A stretch of 64,000 nucleotides of DNA. It comes from Chitinophaga sp. (GTDB taxonomy: Bacteria; Bacteroidota; Bacteroidia; Chitinophagales; Chitinophagaceae). The notes under the pieces are model-generated. The model made no database searches. It worked only from the letters and a program-made list of their open reading frames with translations, and was not told the DNA's origin. Numbering within the stretch: the stretch's first letter is position 1; each line of letters starts with the position of its first letter. Both the position numbers and the translations under genes were made by a program. The DNA lies in the NCBI RefSeq assembly GCF_019236475.1, contig NZ_JAFAIX010000005.1:186001-250000 (forward strand), in the 5' to 3' direction. Of this stretch, positions 18,764 through 28,030 are shown piece after piece.

Positions 18764-18862
18764 AAAAGGTGAATGACCATGATCAAACAGGTACCACCAT
18801 CCTGATTGTCTGGTTTCTGGAGGGTTAACAAATCAAATAATAAAAAGTTTAATATTATTTTA

Positions 18863-19642
18863 TTATTTGCCTTTAAAATCGGGTTGTCGTTTCTCTACGA
18901 AAGCTTTCATACCTTCTTTTTGGTCATCGGAGGCGAAGAGGAGGTAGAAATTTTTGCGTTCGAAAACGAGGCCTTCTTCCAGGGAGGAGTCGAATGCTTT
19001 GAGGACCGCTTCTTTGGCCATTTTAAGGGCCAGGGGGCTCATCGCCGCAACTTCTGCGGCCAGTTTAATGGCTTCCTGGAGGAAGAGTTCTACGGGTACG
19101 ATACGATTGATTAAACCGGCATGGAGGGCTTCTTGGGCAGTAATAAACCGACCGGTGAGTACCATTTCCATGGCGAGGGCTTTACCAACTGCGCGGGTGA
19201 GGCGTTGGGTACCGCCGGCGCCGGGCATCACGCCTAGTTTTATTTCAGGTTGGCCGAAGCGGGCGGTTTCGCTGGCAACGATCATATCACAAAGCATGGC
19301 AAGTTCGCAGCCGCCGCCGAGGGCAAAGCCGCTTACTGCAGCGATAATGGGCTTTTTAATCTTTTTGATGGTATCCCAGGTAGAAAATTGATCGATATTA
19401 TACATATCGATGGCGGAATTTCCCATCATTTGTTTGATATCAGCGCCAGCGGCGAAGGCTCTTTCATCGCCACTGAGCACGATGGCGCGCACTTGATTGT
19501 CGGCCTCCAGTTGTTTGAGTGCATCGCGGAGTTCTCCCATAAGTTGGAGGTTCAGCGCGTTGAGGTCTTTGGGTCTGTTTAACTGGATGTGCGCAACATA
19601 GGGCGCCACTTGTTGGTGTATGATAATTAGTTCTGGTTGCAT
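18863..19642 (-). CDS. Enoyl-CoA hydratase/isomerase (crotonase) family protein
   Basis: This 259-residue protein has typical crotonase length; it adds water to enoyl-CoA in beta-oxidation or related degradation. The N-terminal acyl-CoA site reads RPKDLNALN, the oxyanion segment AFAAGADIKQMM (about 62-73), and SGFALGGGCELAMLCDM (about 104-120) with the conserved GGG. PEIKLGVMPGAGGTQRLTR (about 131-149) carries the second catalytic region. The two usual catalytic glutamates correspond to the Glu in GGGCELAM and the Glu in FGQPEIKLG. It lies 9 bp downstream of the DUF3667 gene start on the same strand. Confidence 0.93.
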   Translation of the reverse strand: MQPELIIIHQQVAPYVAHIQLNRPKDLNALNLQLMGELRDALKQLEADNQVRAIVLSGDERAFAAGADIKQMMGNSAIDMYNIDQFSTWDTIKKIKKPIIAAVSGFALGGGCELAMLCDMIVASETARFGQPEIKLGVMPGAGGTQRLTRAVGKALAMEMVLTGRFITAQEALHAGLINRIVPVELFLQEAIKLAAEVAAMSPLALKMAKEAVLKAFDSSLEEGLVFERKNFYLLFASDDQKEGMKAFVEKRQPDFKGK

Positions 19643-19651
19643 AGATGGAAG

Positions 19652-20986
19652 TTACATAAATACTGCAAAAATTAACGTCCCAACCACAAATAACACCGAC
19701 ACCACCAATGTGATGTAAGTTAACCAGATTACGGAAGCTTTCCAGAGGGTTCTTCTGAATGAGCGTCCGTAGTTGTTATATAATCCCAGCACTAGGTAAA
19801 AGAATGAAGCCCAAAGGGACCATCCGAAACCATCGAATGAAGGCCATATCCAGAAAAGTAAGGCGCCTACCAGCATTGCAATGAACATAAAAGCGTGGAA
19901 GTGCAATGCAAAAATCGCATGATCTGCATAGAGCAATTTCTTGTCTTTTCGGAAACTCCATTTCATGAGCAGTGCAAATAATGGCAGCAGGACGAACATT
20001 ACTTTAGGTGCGTTATGAATCAGATTTTCTTTGATTTTCATCCCGACAGCACTTTGATTGCGAAGGTTGCCTGTAAACAGGTCTACTATGAAAAGTACTC
20101 TAATATGGAAACTGGTTAGAATTTTATTGTCTCGCTTTGCTGGCTCCAGGGCTGCTTGACCAGCCATGTACTGTTTCACACCAGGACTCATTTGTAACAT
20201 TTCGTCTTTGCTTGGACCGTGTCCTTCCTCTCCCAGCGCATCGGCGGTAGCCTTATCTCCTTCTTTTGCTACTTCGTCCTTATGGATACTGTCTTCATCC
20301 GGTTCTTCGGCGGTCGAATCATGTGGTATCGCGGCGAGTGCTTTTGTTAGTGGCGTATCGTGGGCTTTCTTTTGTGTAGCAGCAGCAGTATGAGTTGGAC
20401 TATTGATTGAAGCGTTGGTATCTACCTTCGCATGATACCTATAAGCGCCAGCTTCCGCATCGTCAGTATCGTCTGCCTCCTCCCTTTTGTCTGAAAGCTG
20501 ATTACTAGTAGCAACTGTTATATGAGCCGATTTCTTTTTAGGATCTTTAGGGGCATCCGAACTGTCTGATTGCAGATTCCCTGTAGAATCAGTTACATGG
20601 GTCGCTACAGGTTTATTTTTATGTTTCCTGAAGGAATTCGATTCACCAGAATTAATATTGATGATTTTATTAGAAAACACGCTGAAAGCCGTCAGGAAGA
20701 AGACGAAAGAGACAAATACGTATAATTTAATTGGGTTTACATATCTGACTCTTCTGCCAGCCATATACTCCCTGGTGAGGAATCCTGGTTTGAAAAGCAG
20801 GTATTTGAGGGTAAGGAAAAACTGGGAATCATAGTGAAAGATGTCCGCCACGAAGTGTTTTACCAGGTGACCGAAAGTCTCATGTTGTACGGTATTTTCC
20901 TGTCCACAATGGCTACAAAATCTCTCGGGTACTACATATCCGCAGTTAAGGCAGTGGTTATCTGAACGTAAAGGTTGCGTTTTCAC
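19652..20986 (-). CDS. DUF3667 family zinc-ribbon membrane protein
   Basis: This 444-residue protein starts with a zinc ribbon (CLNCGYVVPERFCSHCGQE, four cysteines, about 14-32) and FFLTLKYLLFKPGFLTREYM, the DUF3667 signature. A membrane helix (about 93-110) is followed by a low-complexity polar region (about 115-270, rich in Asp, Glu, Ser, Thr, Lys) and four hydrophobic segments at the C-terminus (about 325-440). The long disordered insertion is larger than I would expect for the family. Function is unknown; the ribbon may bind protein or nucleic acid. Confidence 0.85.
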   Translation of the reverse strand: MKTQPLRSDNHCLNCGYVVPERFCSHCGQENTVQHETFGHLVKHFVADIFHYDSQFFLTLKYLLFKPGFLTREYMAGRRVRYVNPIKLYVFVSFVFFLTAFSVFSNKIININSGESNSFRKHKNKPVATHVTDSTGNLQSDSSDAPKDPKKKSAHITVATSNQLSDKREEADDTDDAEAGAYRYHAKVDTNASINSPTHTAAATQKKAHDTPLTKALAAIPHDSTAEEPDEDSIHKDEVAKEGDKATADALGEEGHGPSKDEMLQMSPGVKQYMAGQAALEPAKRDNKILTSFHIRVLFIVDLFTGNLRNQSAVGMKIKENLIHNAPKVMFVLLPLFALLMKWSFRKDKKLLYADHAIFALHFHAFMFIAMLVGALLFWIWPSFDGFGWSLWASFFYLVLGLYNNYGRSFRRTLWKASVIWLTYITLVVSVLFVVGTLIFAVFM

Positions 20987-21121
20987 TTAGATTTAGATTA
21001 TTGGCGGGACAAAAATATAAAAATAATTCAGACAGCGTTTGCGACAGAAAAACAAACATCTGAAAAATTTTAAATTGAATTTTACGTTTAATTTGCAAAC
21101 GCAAAAGCCGAACATCTCTAC

Positions 21122-21955
21122 ATGAAGCGATTAATGACCATACTGGTATGTTTGCTGGGCATTGCCAAAGTAGCAAGCAGTCAATATTATTTCCAGGACA
21201 TAGTGAATACTCAGCGTACGATTGCCAATCTGGCCCTGCTGAAGCAACAGAAGGTATCTTCCCAGATGGTACAGACCTTTGACCCCTCTATGCAGGTGGA
21301 CAGGGACTTTAAATGTGTACGGTTGTTAAGTCCAACCTACCATCAACTGCGGGCTATTACCAACAGCAGTGCTACCGGGTATGAGGTATTAATCAGCAGT
21401 TTTTCCAGTAAAGGTTTATTGACCAAGACGGTAGACAGTACTACTGCCAGCGTTACGATTACCCAGTACCGTTATGATGAGAGTGGTCGTTTATTGGCGG
21501 TGAACAGCAGTTCACAGGCGTTGGACAGCAAGTTAAAGTTTGAAGAGACCCGTAATTATCAGTACGACACTGCAGGTAGATTGCAGTTGATGGTACGGAA
21601 AAAGAGTGTTAGTAATGATTCATTGGTAGTGAAGTTCAAGACAGATGAGCAAGGACGTGTAGTGGAGGAGCAGCCGGCAGTGGGTAAACGCACCTATTAC
21701 AACTATGACCAGGATGGTCAATTAACGGACATATACAGTTATAATGCAGCGAAGAAACGTATGTTGCCGGACTATATGTTTGAGTATGAAGGGAAGCAAT
21801 TGAAGAAAATGACGTCCATTAATACTGCTAATTCCAGTTATACTGTATGGGAATACAGTTACCAGGGGAACGGCCTTCCTGACCGGGAAAGCTGCTATGG
21901 TAAAGGGAAAGAGCTGTTGGGGATGGTAAAGTATAATTATACTTTTAATCCTTAA
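21122..21955 (+). CDS. Secreted YD-repeat-like protein of unknown function
   Basis: This 277-residue protein has a clear signal peptide (MKRLMTILVCLLGIAKVASS, cleavage after about residue 20). Three to four degenerate YD-type repeats follow: YRYDESGRLLAVN, NYQYDTAGRLQLM, YNYDQDGQLTDIY and FEYEGKQLKKM. Such repeats form beta-strands in Rhs/teneurin shells, but the protein is far too short to enclose a toxin. It is probably periplasmic or surface-exposed. No cotranscribed neighbour is apparent. Confidence 0.7.
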   Translation: MKRLMTILVCLLGIAKVASSQYYFQDIVNTQRTIANLALLKQQKVSSQMVQTFDPSMQVDRDFKCVRLLSPTYHQLRAITNSSATGYEVLISSFSSKGLLTKTVDSTTASVTITQYRYDESGRLLAVNSSSQALDSKLKFEETRNYQYDTAGRLQLMVRKKSVSNDSLVVKFKTDEQGRVVEEQPAVGKRTYYNYDQDGQLTDIYSYNAAKKRMLPDYMFEYEGKQLKKMTSINTANSSYTVWEYSYQGNGLPDRESCYGKGKELLGMVKYNYTFNP

Positions 21956-21988
21956 TGCATAAATTTCTTTGAATCATTTGAAAAAAAA

Positions 21989-22018
21989 TTTGTAAATTCA
22001 AAAAGATTCCTATCTTTG
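21989..22018 (+). promoter_or_regulatory. Promoter of the tRNA-Gly/tRNA-Leu operon
   Basis: TTTG at 21989-21992 and TATCTTTG at 22011-22018, spaced 18 nt, match the Bacteroidota consensus. The first tRNA begins 60 nt downstream. Confidence 0.75.
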
Positions 22019-22077
22019 CAATCCCAACGAAAAAACCCACACTGGGTAAGGCTCTTGGGAAAGTTCTTAAAAGATAA

Positions 22078-22150
<73 letters not shown>

Positions 22151-22170
22151 CTAAGGTTTAACACCTTGAT

Positions 22171-22256
22171 ACCCTGGTGGTGGAATTGGTAGACACGCGG
22201 GACTTAAAATCCCGTTCGCAGCAATGCGAGTGTGGGTTCAACTCCCATCTGGGGTA
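22171..22256 (+). tRNA. tRNA-Leu (anticodon TAA)
   Basis: This 86-nt class II tRNA has a long variable arm. Acceptor ACCCTGG pairs with CTGGGGT including two G-T pairs, with discriminator A. Anticodon TAA lies at 22205-22207 in loop CTTAAAA. The T loop is TTCAACT. It lies 20 nt after tRNA-Gly and shares its promoter. Confidence 0.94.
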
Positions 22257-22286
22257 CAGATCAGAACTGGCGTTCTGGAATGATTT

Positions 22287-22317
22287 AAAAAGGCATCGCG
22301 AGAGCGGTGCCTTTTTT
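22287..22317 (+). terminator. Terminator of the tRNA operon
   Basis: Stem AAAAAGGCATCGC (22287-22299), GAGA loop, GCGGTGCC (one G-T pair) and a T6 run at 22312-22317. Confidence 0.85.
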
Positions 22318-22387
22318 GTTTGTTATTTAATCTGTATATTTCTACTCTTACAGAGACCCGTTTTCCTTAACCATTCTTTGCATAATT

Positions 22388-23176
22388 ATGAGTACTTACC
22401 AGCTTCAAATATTAAATGATGACCTGTTGAAGAACTTCAGGGATAAGGTTGGTGAAGGATCGCTCACTACAGCATTTTCAAAGTTGGAGGATGCTGAATT
22501 ATCCAATGCAGATTTCAGTTTTTACACTTCAGTCGCATCCGTCTACTCCAGTAAAATTGAAGGGGAACCTATTGAATTAGATTCTTACATTAAACATAAA
22601 AGGTTTGGTATTGCATTTCAACCAGACTATACCAGAAAGATTGACGACTTATATCTTGCTTATCAATTTGCCAAAGACCATCCTCCTACTAAGGATAATA
22701 TTTCAAAAGTACATGGAATTCTGGCTAAGCATATTGTATCTAAAAACTGGCAAGGACGTTTCAGAAATCAAAATATGTATGTTACTACCGAAGATGGTAG
22801 AATCGAGTATGTAGCTGCTTCTCCATTTATTGTGAATACAGAAATGGGAAAGTTATATAACGATATTGAGACACTCTTGAAACAGCCATTAGATATACAG
22901 GCTGTATTTTATTTTGCTAGCATGATTCACCTTGTATTTGTAAAAATACACCCATGGAATGATGGCAATGGTAGAAGTGGCAGGTTGCTCGAAAAATGGT
23001 TTCTTGCGCAGCATTTGGGGCCGAAGGCGTGGTTTGTACAATCAGAGAAGTATTATTATTTACATCATCAGGAATACTATAGCAACATACGGTTGCTTGG
23101 GTTGGAATATGATAGTCTAGATTACAAGGGGGCACTACCTTTTATAGAAATGTTGAGTAAGGCTGTAATAGAATAA
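22388..23176 (+). CDS. Fic family protein (AMPylase-like)
   Basis: This 262-residue protein carries the Fic active site VKIHPWNDGNGRSGRLLEKW (catalytic His near 188), matching HxFx(D/E)GNGRxxR with Trp in place of Phe. Fic proteins usually transfer AMP from ATP to a target hydroxyl. SSKIEGEP (about 54-61) is the (S/T)xxxE(G/N) inhibitory helix, placed N-terminally, so this is a class II, self-inhibited Fic protein that needs no separate antitoxin. There is no obvious C-terminal winged helix. It lies directly after the tRNA operon terminator and has its own short terminator. Confidence 0.92.
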   Translation: MSTYQLQILNDDLLKNFRDKVGEGSLTTAFSKLEDAELSNADFSFYTSVASVYSSKIEGEPIELDSYIKHKRFGIAFQPDYTRKIDDLYLAYQFAKDHPPTKDNISKVHGILAKHIVSKNWQGRFRNQNMYVTTEDGRIEYVAASPFIVNTEMGKLYNDIETLLKQPLDIQAVFYFASMIHLVFVKIHPWNDGNGRSGRLLEKWFLAQHLGPKAWFVQSEKYYYLHHQEYYSNIRLLGLEYDSLDYKGALPFIEMLSKAVIE

Positions 23177-23177
23177 T

Positions 23178-23209
23178 AAAACGTATCACGATATTGATGC
23201 GTTTTTTTT
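23178..23209 (+). terminator. Terminator after the Fic gene
   Basis: AAACGTATCA pairs with TGATGCGTTT (one G-T pair) around CGATAT, followed by a T8 run. Confidence 0.75.
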
Positions 23210-23278
23210 ATTCTATTATCCAAATTCCGACAAAGGATACCTACTATCTACCCTTCTTCACAGAACTTCTAAAGCATC

Positions 23279-23779
23279 TTATACTAATTTTCCTTTTACT
23301 TTAAGTATGCATACCAGCATCAACGCAATCATAGCGATTCCTAGAACTGCGCCAGCAATTGCTTTCATCCAGGTTCCTCTGATAAACACCACTTCATTAC
23401 CTTTATCTATAAACCTCACCGCGGCATTGATATTATTATCTTGAGGCCCCACCTGGTTATCAAAATAAATCGTGATTTCATCCCCGGCTCTGAGACTATC
23501 CATCTTTTCAAGATCCGGTGTAAAGTCCCCTCTATCTTTCCCTATAAAAATTTCAAACACATCAGCATAATTGTCAAGCTTGATATAACGGCATTTCCCC
23601 ATCTCTCTAGCAAGAGGATAGCTACCATAAGTTTTTTCCAGATAGGCTATTCTACCAGTAATCTTTTGAATTTCATCCTTATTTAATCCTGCCCTGAGAT
23701 ATAATGTAATACCCAAAATAAGAACACTACTGATCCCGAATATGCTTTTTAAAAAAATGTACTGAGGGTCTTTCTTCAT
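23279..23779 (-). CDS. Hypothetical membrane protein with two transmembrane segments
   Basis: This 166-residue protein has hydrophobic segments near residues 10-28 (IFGISSVLILGITLYLRAGL) and 136-160, enclosing a hydrophilic domain of about 105 residues probably facing the periplasm. The topology and the RAGDEITIYFD stretch resemble DUF3592-like proteins, but I cannot assign the family firmly. It is separated from the upstream minus-strand gene by a hairpin at 23871-23913. Confidence 0.6.
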   Translation of the reverse strand: MKKDPQYIFLKSIFGISSVLILGITLYLRAGLNKDEIQKITGRIAYLEKTYGSYPLAREMGKCRYIKLDNYADVFEIFIGKDRGDFTPDLEKMDSLRAGDEITIYFDNQVGPQDNNINAAVRFIDKGNEVVFIRGTWMKAIAGAVLGIAMIALMLVCILKVKGKLV

Positions 23780-23870
23780 ATTTTCTCTAATTGATCAATC
23801 TACAGAACAAGGAAGGAGCAAAGGTATTCATTTACTGAAGAAAGAACTTGCTAGGATAGCGATTCAAAGA

Positions 23871-23913
23871 AAATGACAAAGGCACCGACGTACTCAGTGC
23901 CCTTGTCATTTTT
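23871..23913 (-). terminator. Terminator downstream of the DUF2157-type pair
   Basis: AAATGACAAAGGCAC (23871-23885) pairs with the sequence at 23897-23911 with one wobble pair. Both flanks are T/A rich, so it can act on either strand; it most likely ends the minus-strand pair. Confidence 0.7.
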
Positions 23914-23949
23914 ATTTAAAATTTTTCTTAGGTAAATATTGGAATGTCC

Positions 23950-25041
23950 TTAATAATCTCCCGTCGCTCCTCCCCCACCACCAGAACCGCCACCGAAATC
24001 GAAATGATCTTTTTCTGGGGCTCCAGTTTTGTGAAATGTCTGGGCAATAATTAAAGATTCTAATTGTATAGCACCTGTTTGTTCATCATCTATTTCTTCC
24101 GAAGTAAAGCCATTCTTTGGCGTTTTCAGGTAACGTAGAAGCATATACGCGATCAATATCATACCTGCACCGGCAAAGGTCATCGCCACTTCCAGTGGCG
24201 CAATGCTGTGATAATACCTGATTGTAAATACCATCGCAGCGATGAGGATAAGTCCAATACGGAGCAGGGTTCTGTCTTTTTTATAGATACCCAAGAAGAG
24301 GTAAATAAGCGGTATCAATACAGTGCTGACCCAGAAGATTTGCTGATTTTGCTCTGTCACTTCCCTCACGATGAAATAGTTCCCCGCGGCATATAAGGTG
24401 AGTAGAGAAAGGGCTTGTAAGACAATACTATTATTTGCATAGTATTTATTTTTCAGCTTGATAACGAGCAGATAGATACCTAGCGATGCCACCATCATTA
24501 TCCAAGGATTATGAAGATAGCTGAACAACAGATACATGACTCCTACGAAAGCAGCCGCTGTGGCGATCATGTCGGCAAAACGAAGAGTAAAGTAAGTGCC
24601 GAGTATCACAATAATAAGCGCCATTATACGGTCCGATAAAATATAATGATTCATCAACGTAATGCCGCAGAAAATGCAGATGCTACTAAAGTAAATGAGC
24701 GCATCGTCTGCACCGGACTTATAGTGATGCTTTTCTTTTATCAACCATTCAGCGGCACCATAACATAGGATACCAAAGATAATCAGTAACCCTCTGTATA
24801 TCTCTTCCGATCCCCCATGGAGCAACATCAGGGATAGTAATCCCAGTGAAAATGCAGCAATGATCGTGGTAAGGATGAAGATGCCTACGCGCAGGAATAT
24901 ATTCGGTGTATATAAGTTCACCGGATGCGCCGCGACAATGCTATCCCTTTCCTCCCCGGTGATGTATTGCTGTTTGAAAGCTTTTTCGGTAGCTGTGATA
25001 ATCTCAAGATTATCCAACTGTGTTTTATTATACGCTAGCAT
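23950..25041 (-). CDS. DUF2157/DUF4401-like polytopic membrane protein
   Basis: This 363-residue protein has about nine to ten hydrophobic helices from residue 50 to 310 and a short soluble C-terminus ending in a glycine-rich tail (HFDFGGGSGGGGGATGDY). The N-terminal 50 residues are polar. It resembles the second member of the DUF2157/DUF4401 pairs common in Gram-negative bacteria; biochemical function is unknown. Its start overlaps the end of the upstream gene by 14 bp, indicating translational coupling and perhaps a two-subunit complex. Confidence 0.75.
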   Translation of the reverse strand: MLAYNKTQLDNLEIITATEKAFKQQYITGEERDSIVAAHPVNLYTPNIFLRVGIFILTTIIAAFSLGLLSLMLLHGGSEEIYRGLLIIFGILCYGAAEWLIKEKHHYKSGADDALIYFSSICIFCGITLMNHYILSDRIMALIIVILGTYFTLRFADMIATAAAFVGVMYLLFSYLHNPWIMMVASLGIYLLVIKLKNKYYANNSIVLQALSLLTLYAAGNYFIVREVTEQNQQIFWVSTVLIPLIYLFLGIYKKDRTLLRIGLILIAAMVFTIRYYHSIAPLEVAMTFAGAGMILIAYMLLRYLKTPKNGFTSEEIDDEQTGAIQLESLIIAQTFHKTGAPEKDHFDFGGGSGGGGGATGDY

Positions 25042-26026
25042 TTTTGATCTTTTTATTGGCTTTTACAAGGAAGATGATCAGCCCAACGGCGGAGATGATA
25101 AAATAGAGAAAGCCTGCATAAATCCCTTCCAAATTATCTCCTTGGAAAAGCAGGCGAAGCACGACGTAACTCAGTCCGATATAAGCGTAGAGTGAGACGA
25201 TGAGCAGGAAATAAAAGCTATTATGCCTGAAAGCTTCTTTGAGAAACCACCAGCAGCCTATTGCCAATAACATGAACCAGAACAAGTACTTGTTGTCTCC
25301 CATAGATCCTGTACGACTGCTAAACATCCCAGCCAGACAAGCAACCATGAATACATGCGTACCGAAGTTGCGGTAAGTAAACCCGAAGTGTGCTTTCTTA
25401 TTATAATGGTTGCTCAGGAAATCTGCAAGGATCAGACCTATGCCAAGCAAGACACCGGTATTGATGAGATGCGTATCTTCTAAAGAGAAGCCGTTGATCA
25501 AAGCATAGGGCGAAACATTCACGCCCAGCCATGCGGCAAAGTTTGTAATAGCCAAGCTCAGGACGCCTATATGATCGAAGTAATAAGCACTGAATAAGAG
25601 CACTACTAAGGGGATGAAGGTAGCCGTTCCATAATGGTGGGCAAATACAGCGTAGGCCCCTTGGAGATAGGTAATAAAGGTTACAAAAAGCAAGCAGCCC
25701 AGTAATAAGATATAGTCAAAGAACGGTGTAGGAGATGCCACTTTTTGCCATGAGAAAGGATTTCTGTGTCTAAAACAATAATAGAAGCATCCCGCACAGG
25801 CGGCAGCGATGGCAGCCAATATCACCTGGTGGCCTATTGTATCGATGTTCTTATACACGAGGATTCCCAAACCGCCGCTCAACAACAATACGCCCAGGTA
25901 AAGAATGGTCTTCAGTTCCCAGTGGAGGCTAAACAATTTTGTTGCAGCGGCACTATGTATTTTTTCCGCGGAAGCTGGGGATAAACTTCCGTCGCGCTGC
26001 AGTTTTTCAAACAAATGCATATTCAT
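25028..26026 (-). CDS. DUF2157 domain membrane protein
   Basis: This 332-residue protein has a polar N-terminus (LFEKLQRDGSLSPASAEKIH, about 5-24) and about ten transmembrane segments starting near residue 38 (ILYLGVLLLSGGLGILVYKN), the DUF2157 layout. It is the first gene of an overlapping pair. The two proteins share topology but little identity, so they look like ancient paralogues. No enzyme motif was seen. Confidence 0.78.
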   Translation of the reverse strand: MNMHLFEKLQRDGSLSPASAEKIHSAAATKLFSLHWELKTILYLGVLLLSGGLGILVYKNIDTIGHQVILAAIAAACAGCFYYCFRHRNPFSWQKVASPTPFFDYILLLGCLLFVTFITYLQGAYAVFAHHYGTATFIPLVVLLFSAYYFDHIGVLSLAITNFAAWLGVNVSPYALINGFSLEDTHLINTGVLLGIGLILADFLSNHYNKKAHFGFTYRNFGTHVFMVACLAGMFSSRTGSMGDNKYLFWFMLLAIGCWWFLKEAFRHNSFYFLLIVSLYAYIGLSYVVLRLLFQGDNLEGIYAGFLYFIISAVGLIIFLVKANKKIKNASV

Positions 26027-26103
26027 GGGCGGAAAAATATGACAATATGTTCATGTTTCCATACTTAAGTTCCCTATCTTGTTACAAAATTACCAATATC
26101 GTT

Positions 26104-26937
26104 ATGGTCCTTAAACCACGAGTTGAGAAATCCATGGAGAATGAATGGGAATTCATTCATCCACAAGACTTTTACAATGATAAAACATTGGAACAGTATA
26201 CCGCCGCCATTGGGATGCTGGATACAAATGATGTTTTTTCTGAATTAATTCTAAAGCAAATCATAAAGGAGCACCCCTATCACCTGGATGCTTACAACCA
26301 TTTGTCTGTCGCTTTTAGGAACCAGGAAAAGGAGTTTGAGAGCTATCTGGTCGCTGAAAAGTCATACAGACTAGGCAAAGAGTGCTTTCCAAAAGAATTC
26401 AAGGTAAAAAACGCTCGGCTTTCCTGGTATGTGACTAATAACAGGCCATATCTGAGGGCATGCCATTTATGGGGTCTAGAGCTGCAATTTAATGATGAAT
26501 TTGACAGAGCTATTGAAGTGTTTAATGAAATGCTTCAATTAAATCCAACGGATAACCAAGGAGCCAGGCACTTGAAGCTGGAATGTCTCTTTGCACTAAG
26601 GGATTATAGTGCTGCAAAAACACTATTAAATACCTATCCGCATGAACATTCCATCGAATTTTCATATGGAAAATTATTGTTGGCCGTTTTGGATGGAAAG
26701 CAAAAAAGCGCAGAACAATTGTTAACAGATGCGATTGCAGTCAACCCATATTTACCTGCGGAGATTGTTAAAAAAAGACATACCCCTCCAGCAGGTTTCT
26801 TATCGGAAGATATCGTTCTGGGCTCGCGGCATGAGGCGTATGAGTATTGGTATGACTATGCAGATATTTGTACTCAGCAACCAATAATAGACTTTTTCGA
26901 ATTAACCAAAAAGATTTGGTCTAAGAAGAAAAAGTAA
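26104..26937 (+). CDS. TPR-like repeat protein
   Basis: The frame extends upstream to 25939, inside the divergent DUF2157 gene, but ATG 26104 (MVLKPRVEKSMENEW) or 26134 (MENEW) is more credible because earlier starts would overlap that gene's coding region. The 277 residues contain helix pairs with TPR spacing: HPYHLDAYNHLSVAFRNQEK, and FDRAIEVFNEMLQLNPTDNQ followed by LECLFALRDYSAAKTLLN. No signal peptide is seen, so it is probably a cytoplasmic scaffold. It lies next to the T6SS locus but converges on tssG and is separated from it by hairpin copy 4, so a link to secretion is not supported. Confidence 0.7.
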   Translation: MVLKPRVEKSMENEWEFIHPQDFYNDKTLEQYTAAIGMLDTNDVFSELILKQIIKEHPYHLDAYNHLSVAFRNQEKEFESYLVAEKSYRLGKECFPKEFKVKNARLSWYVTNNRPYLRACHLWGLELQFNDEFDRAIEVFNEMLQLNPTDNQGARHLKLECLFALRDYSAAKTLLNTYPHEHSIEFSYGKLLLAVLDGKQKSAEQLLTDAIAVNPYLPAEIVKKRHTPPAGFLSEDIVLGSRHEAYEYWYDYADICTQQPIIDFFELTKKIWSKKKK

Positions 26938-26956
26938 GGTGGATTTTTTATTTCTT

Positions 26957-27002
26957 TCGTCGTCCCATGCCCGATGGGCATGGACGGCAGTTAGAAGCGT
27001 TT
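26957..27002. repeat. Composite hairpin element, copy 4 (second hairpin only)
   Basis: CGTCCCATGCCC (26961-26972), loop GAT, pairs with GGGCATGGACG (26976-26986) with one bulge. The tail AGAAGCGTTT (26993-27002) matches the other copies. Hairpin 1 is missing; only a T-rich stretch precedes it. It lies between two convergent genes, and the tail runs into the tssG stop region. Confidence 0.7.
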
Positions 27003-27909
27003 AGATAAATGCAGTATAGCCCAACACGCTTTCCTCCAACTGCATCCGTTTTTCTGAAATCTCCGTTTCTAGACGCACTTCCATATCTGCAGGAACAAAA
27101 TAACTGACCAACCACCGCACTATTTGTTCCAGCCGTTCACCAGGCATTAAGTGAATGACCGCTGTAGGAGATATTGGCCCCACTTGTATCAATACCTCGT
27201 TATCTCCTTCCAGGAAGGCATTTCCGGCTACCAAGTCAATACCAAGTCTACTTTCACCCAGGATGCTATCTACAGCAGCAGTTCTTACTTGTCCATTGGT
27301 TACTTTCACACTAACTGGCATTTGCAACATCAATCCCAATACTTGCTCTAGCTTTTCCAGGTTGCCTTTTGCATCGTGTAGTGTTGGTATAAGATGTAAG
27401 AATATATTTGCTTGTTGTTGGTCTAATAATTCAAATATTTCCCAGCCTGGTCGGAATATTTCTACCAGGTCGTTGTAGATATTCTTCTTATCGATTTTGT
27501 TTTCGTATAGTTCGATGAGTACGCGGAATTGATTTATTTCCGCTTCCAGGGGGAGAAAGAATTTGCGCGCATGCTTTTCCTGCTCTTTATGTAGTTTTAT
27601 CTGATCAATCAGCTCTTCGGTACTTCTAGTAGAGGAATAAGGAACAGCCGTATGGAAAATTCCTTCGGGCAACATATCATACATCCCTTCTCTACTACTC
27701 TTAATACAAAGATAATCCTTGTATCCACCATCAGGGGCATACCACTCCACACTCAGTACATCTTTCGCAAAATTGCGCCTGTTGCTGCCTGACGGCCATA
27801 TAAATAAACGATTGAAATCAAATCCGGCTTCCACTAACTCCGCCGCCAGTACGGCTGCCTTGTAATCGGTATGGAAATTGTTGACGTTAAATGATGGGGA
27901 GTCCTCCAT
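27001..27909 (-). CDS. tssG: T6SS baseplate subunit TssG
   Basis: This 302-residue cytoplasmic protein matches the Bacteroidota TssG (VasB/ImpH family). TssG with TssE, TssF and TssK forms the baseplate wedge on which the sheath is built. Supporting segments are the N-terminal NFHTDYKAAVLAAELVEAGF, the central FFLPLEAEINQFRVL, and the C-terminal MPGERLEQIVRWLVSYFVPADMEV near 250-276. It is read away from tssN, with which it shares a 121-bp divergent intergenic region. TssF and tssE are also on this strand but are not contiguous with it. Confidence 0.85.
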   Translation of the reverse strand: MEDSPSFNVNNFHTDYKAAVLAAELVEAGFDFNRLFIWPSGSNRRNFAKDVLSVEWYAPDGGYKDYLCIKSSREGMYDMLPEGIFHTAVPYSSTRSTEELIDQIKLHKEQEKHARKFFLPLEAEINQFRVLIELYENKIDKKNIYNDLVEIFRPGWEIFELLDQQQANIFLHLIPTLHDAKGNLEKLEQVLGLMLQMPVSVKVTNGQVRTAAVDSILGESRLGIDLVAGNAFLEGDNEVLIQVGPISPTAVIHLMPGERLEQIVRWLVSYFVPADMEVRLETEISEKRMQLEESVLGYTAFI

Positions 27910-28030
27910 AAATTAATTATTCTCTTTAATTTGTAGTCCTTAAATTAGCACAAAAATCAGGCAAAACCCTAAAATTTTGACCCTTGCCTGTGAAAAATTA
28001 GATTAACCGCCGTTGACCATATCGTAAATT

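Noticed and set aside
21122..21955. Rhs-type polymorphic toxin
   Set aside because: YD repeats are few, the protein has a signal peptide and is only 277 residues, with no toxin tip domain.
26938..27000. TPR gene as part of the T6SS locus
   Set aside because: It converges on tssG and is separated from it by hairpin copy 4; no T6SS family match.
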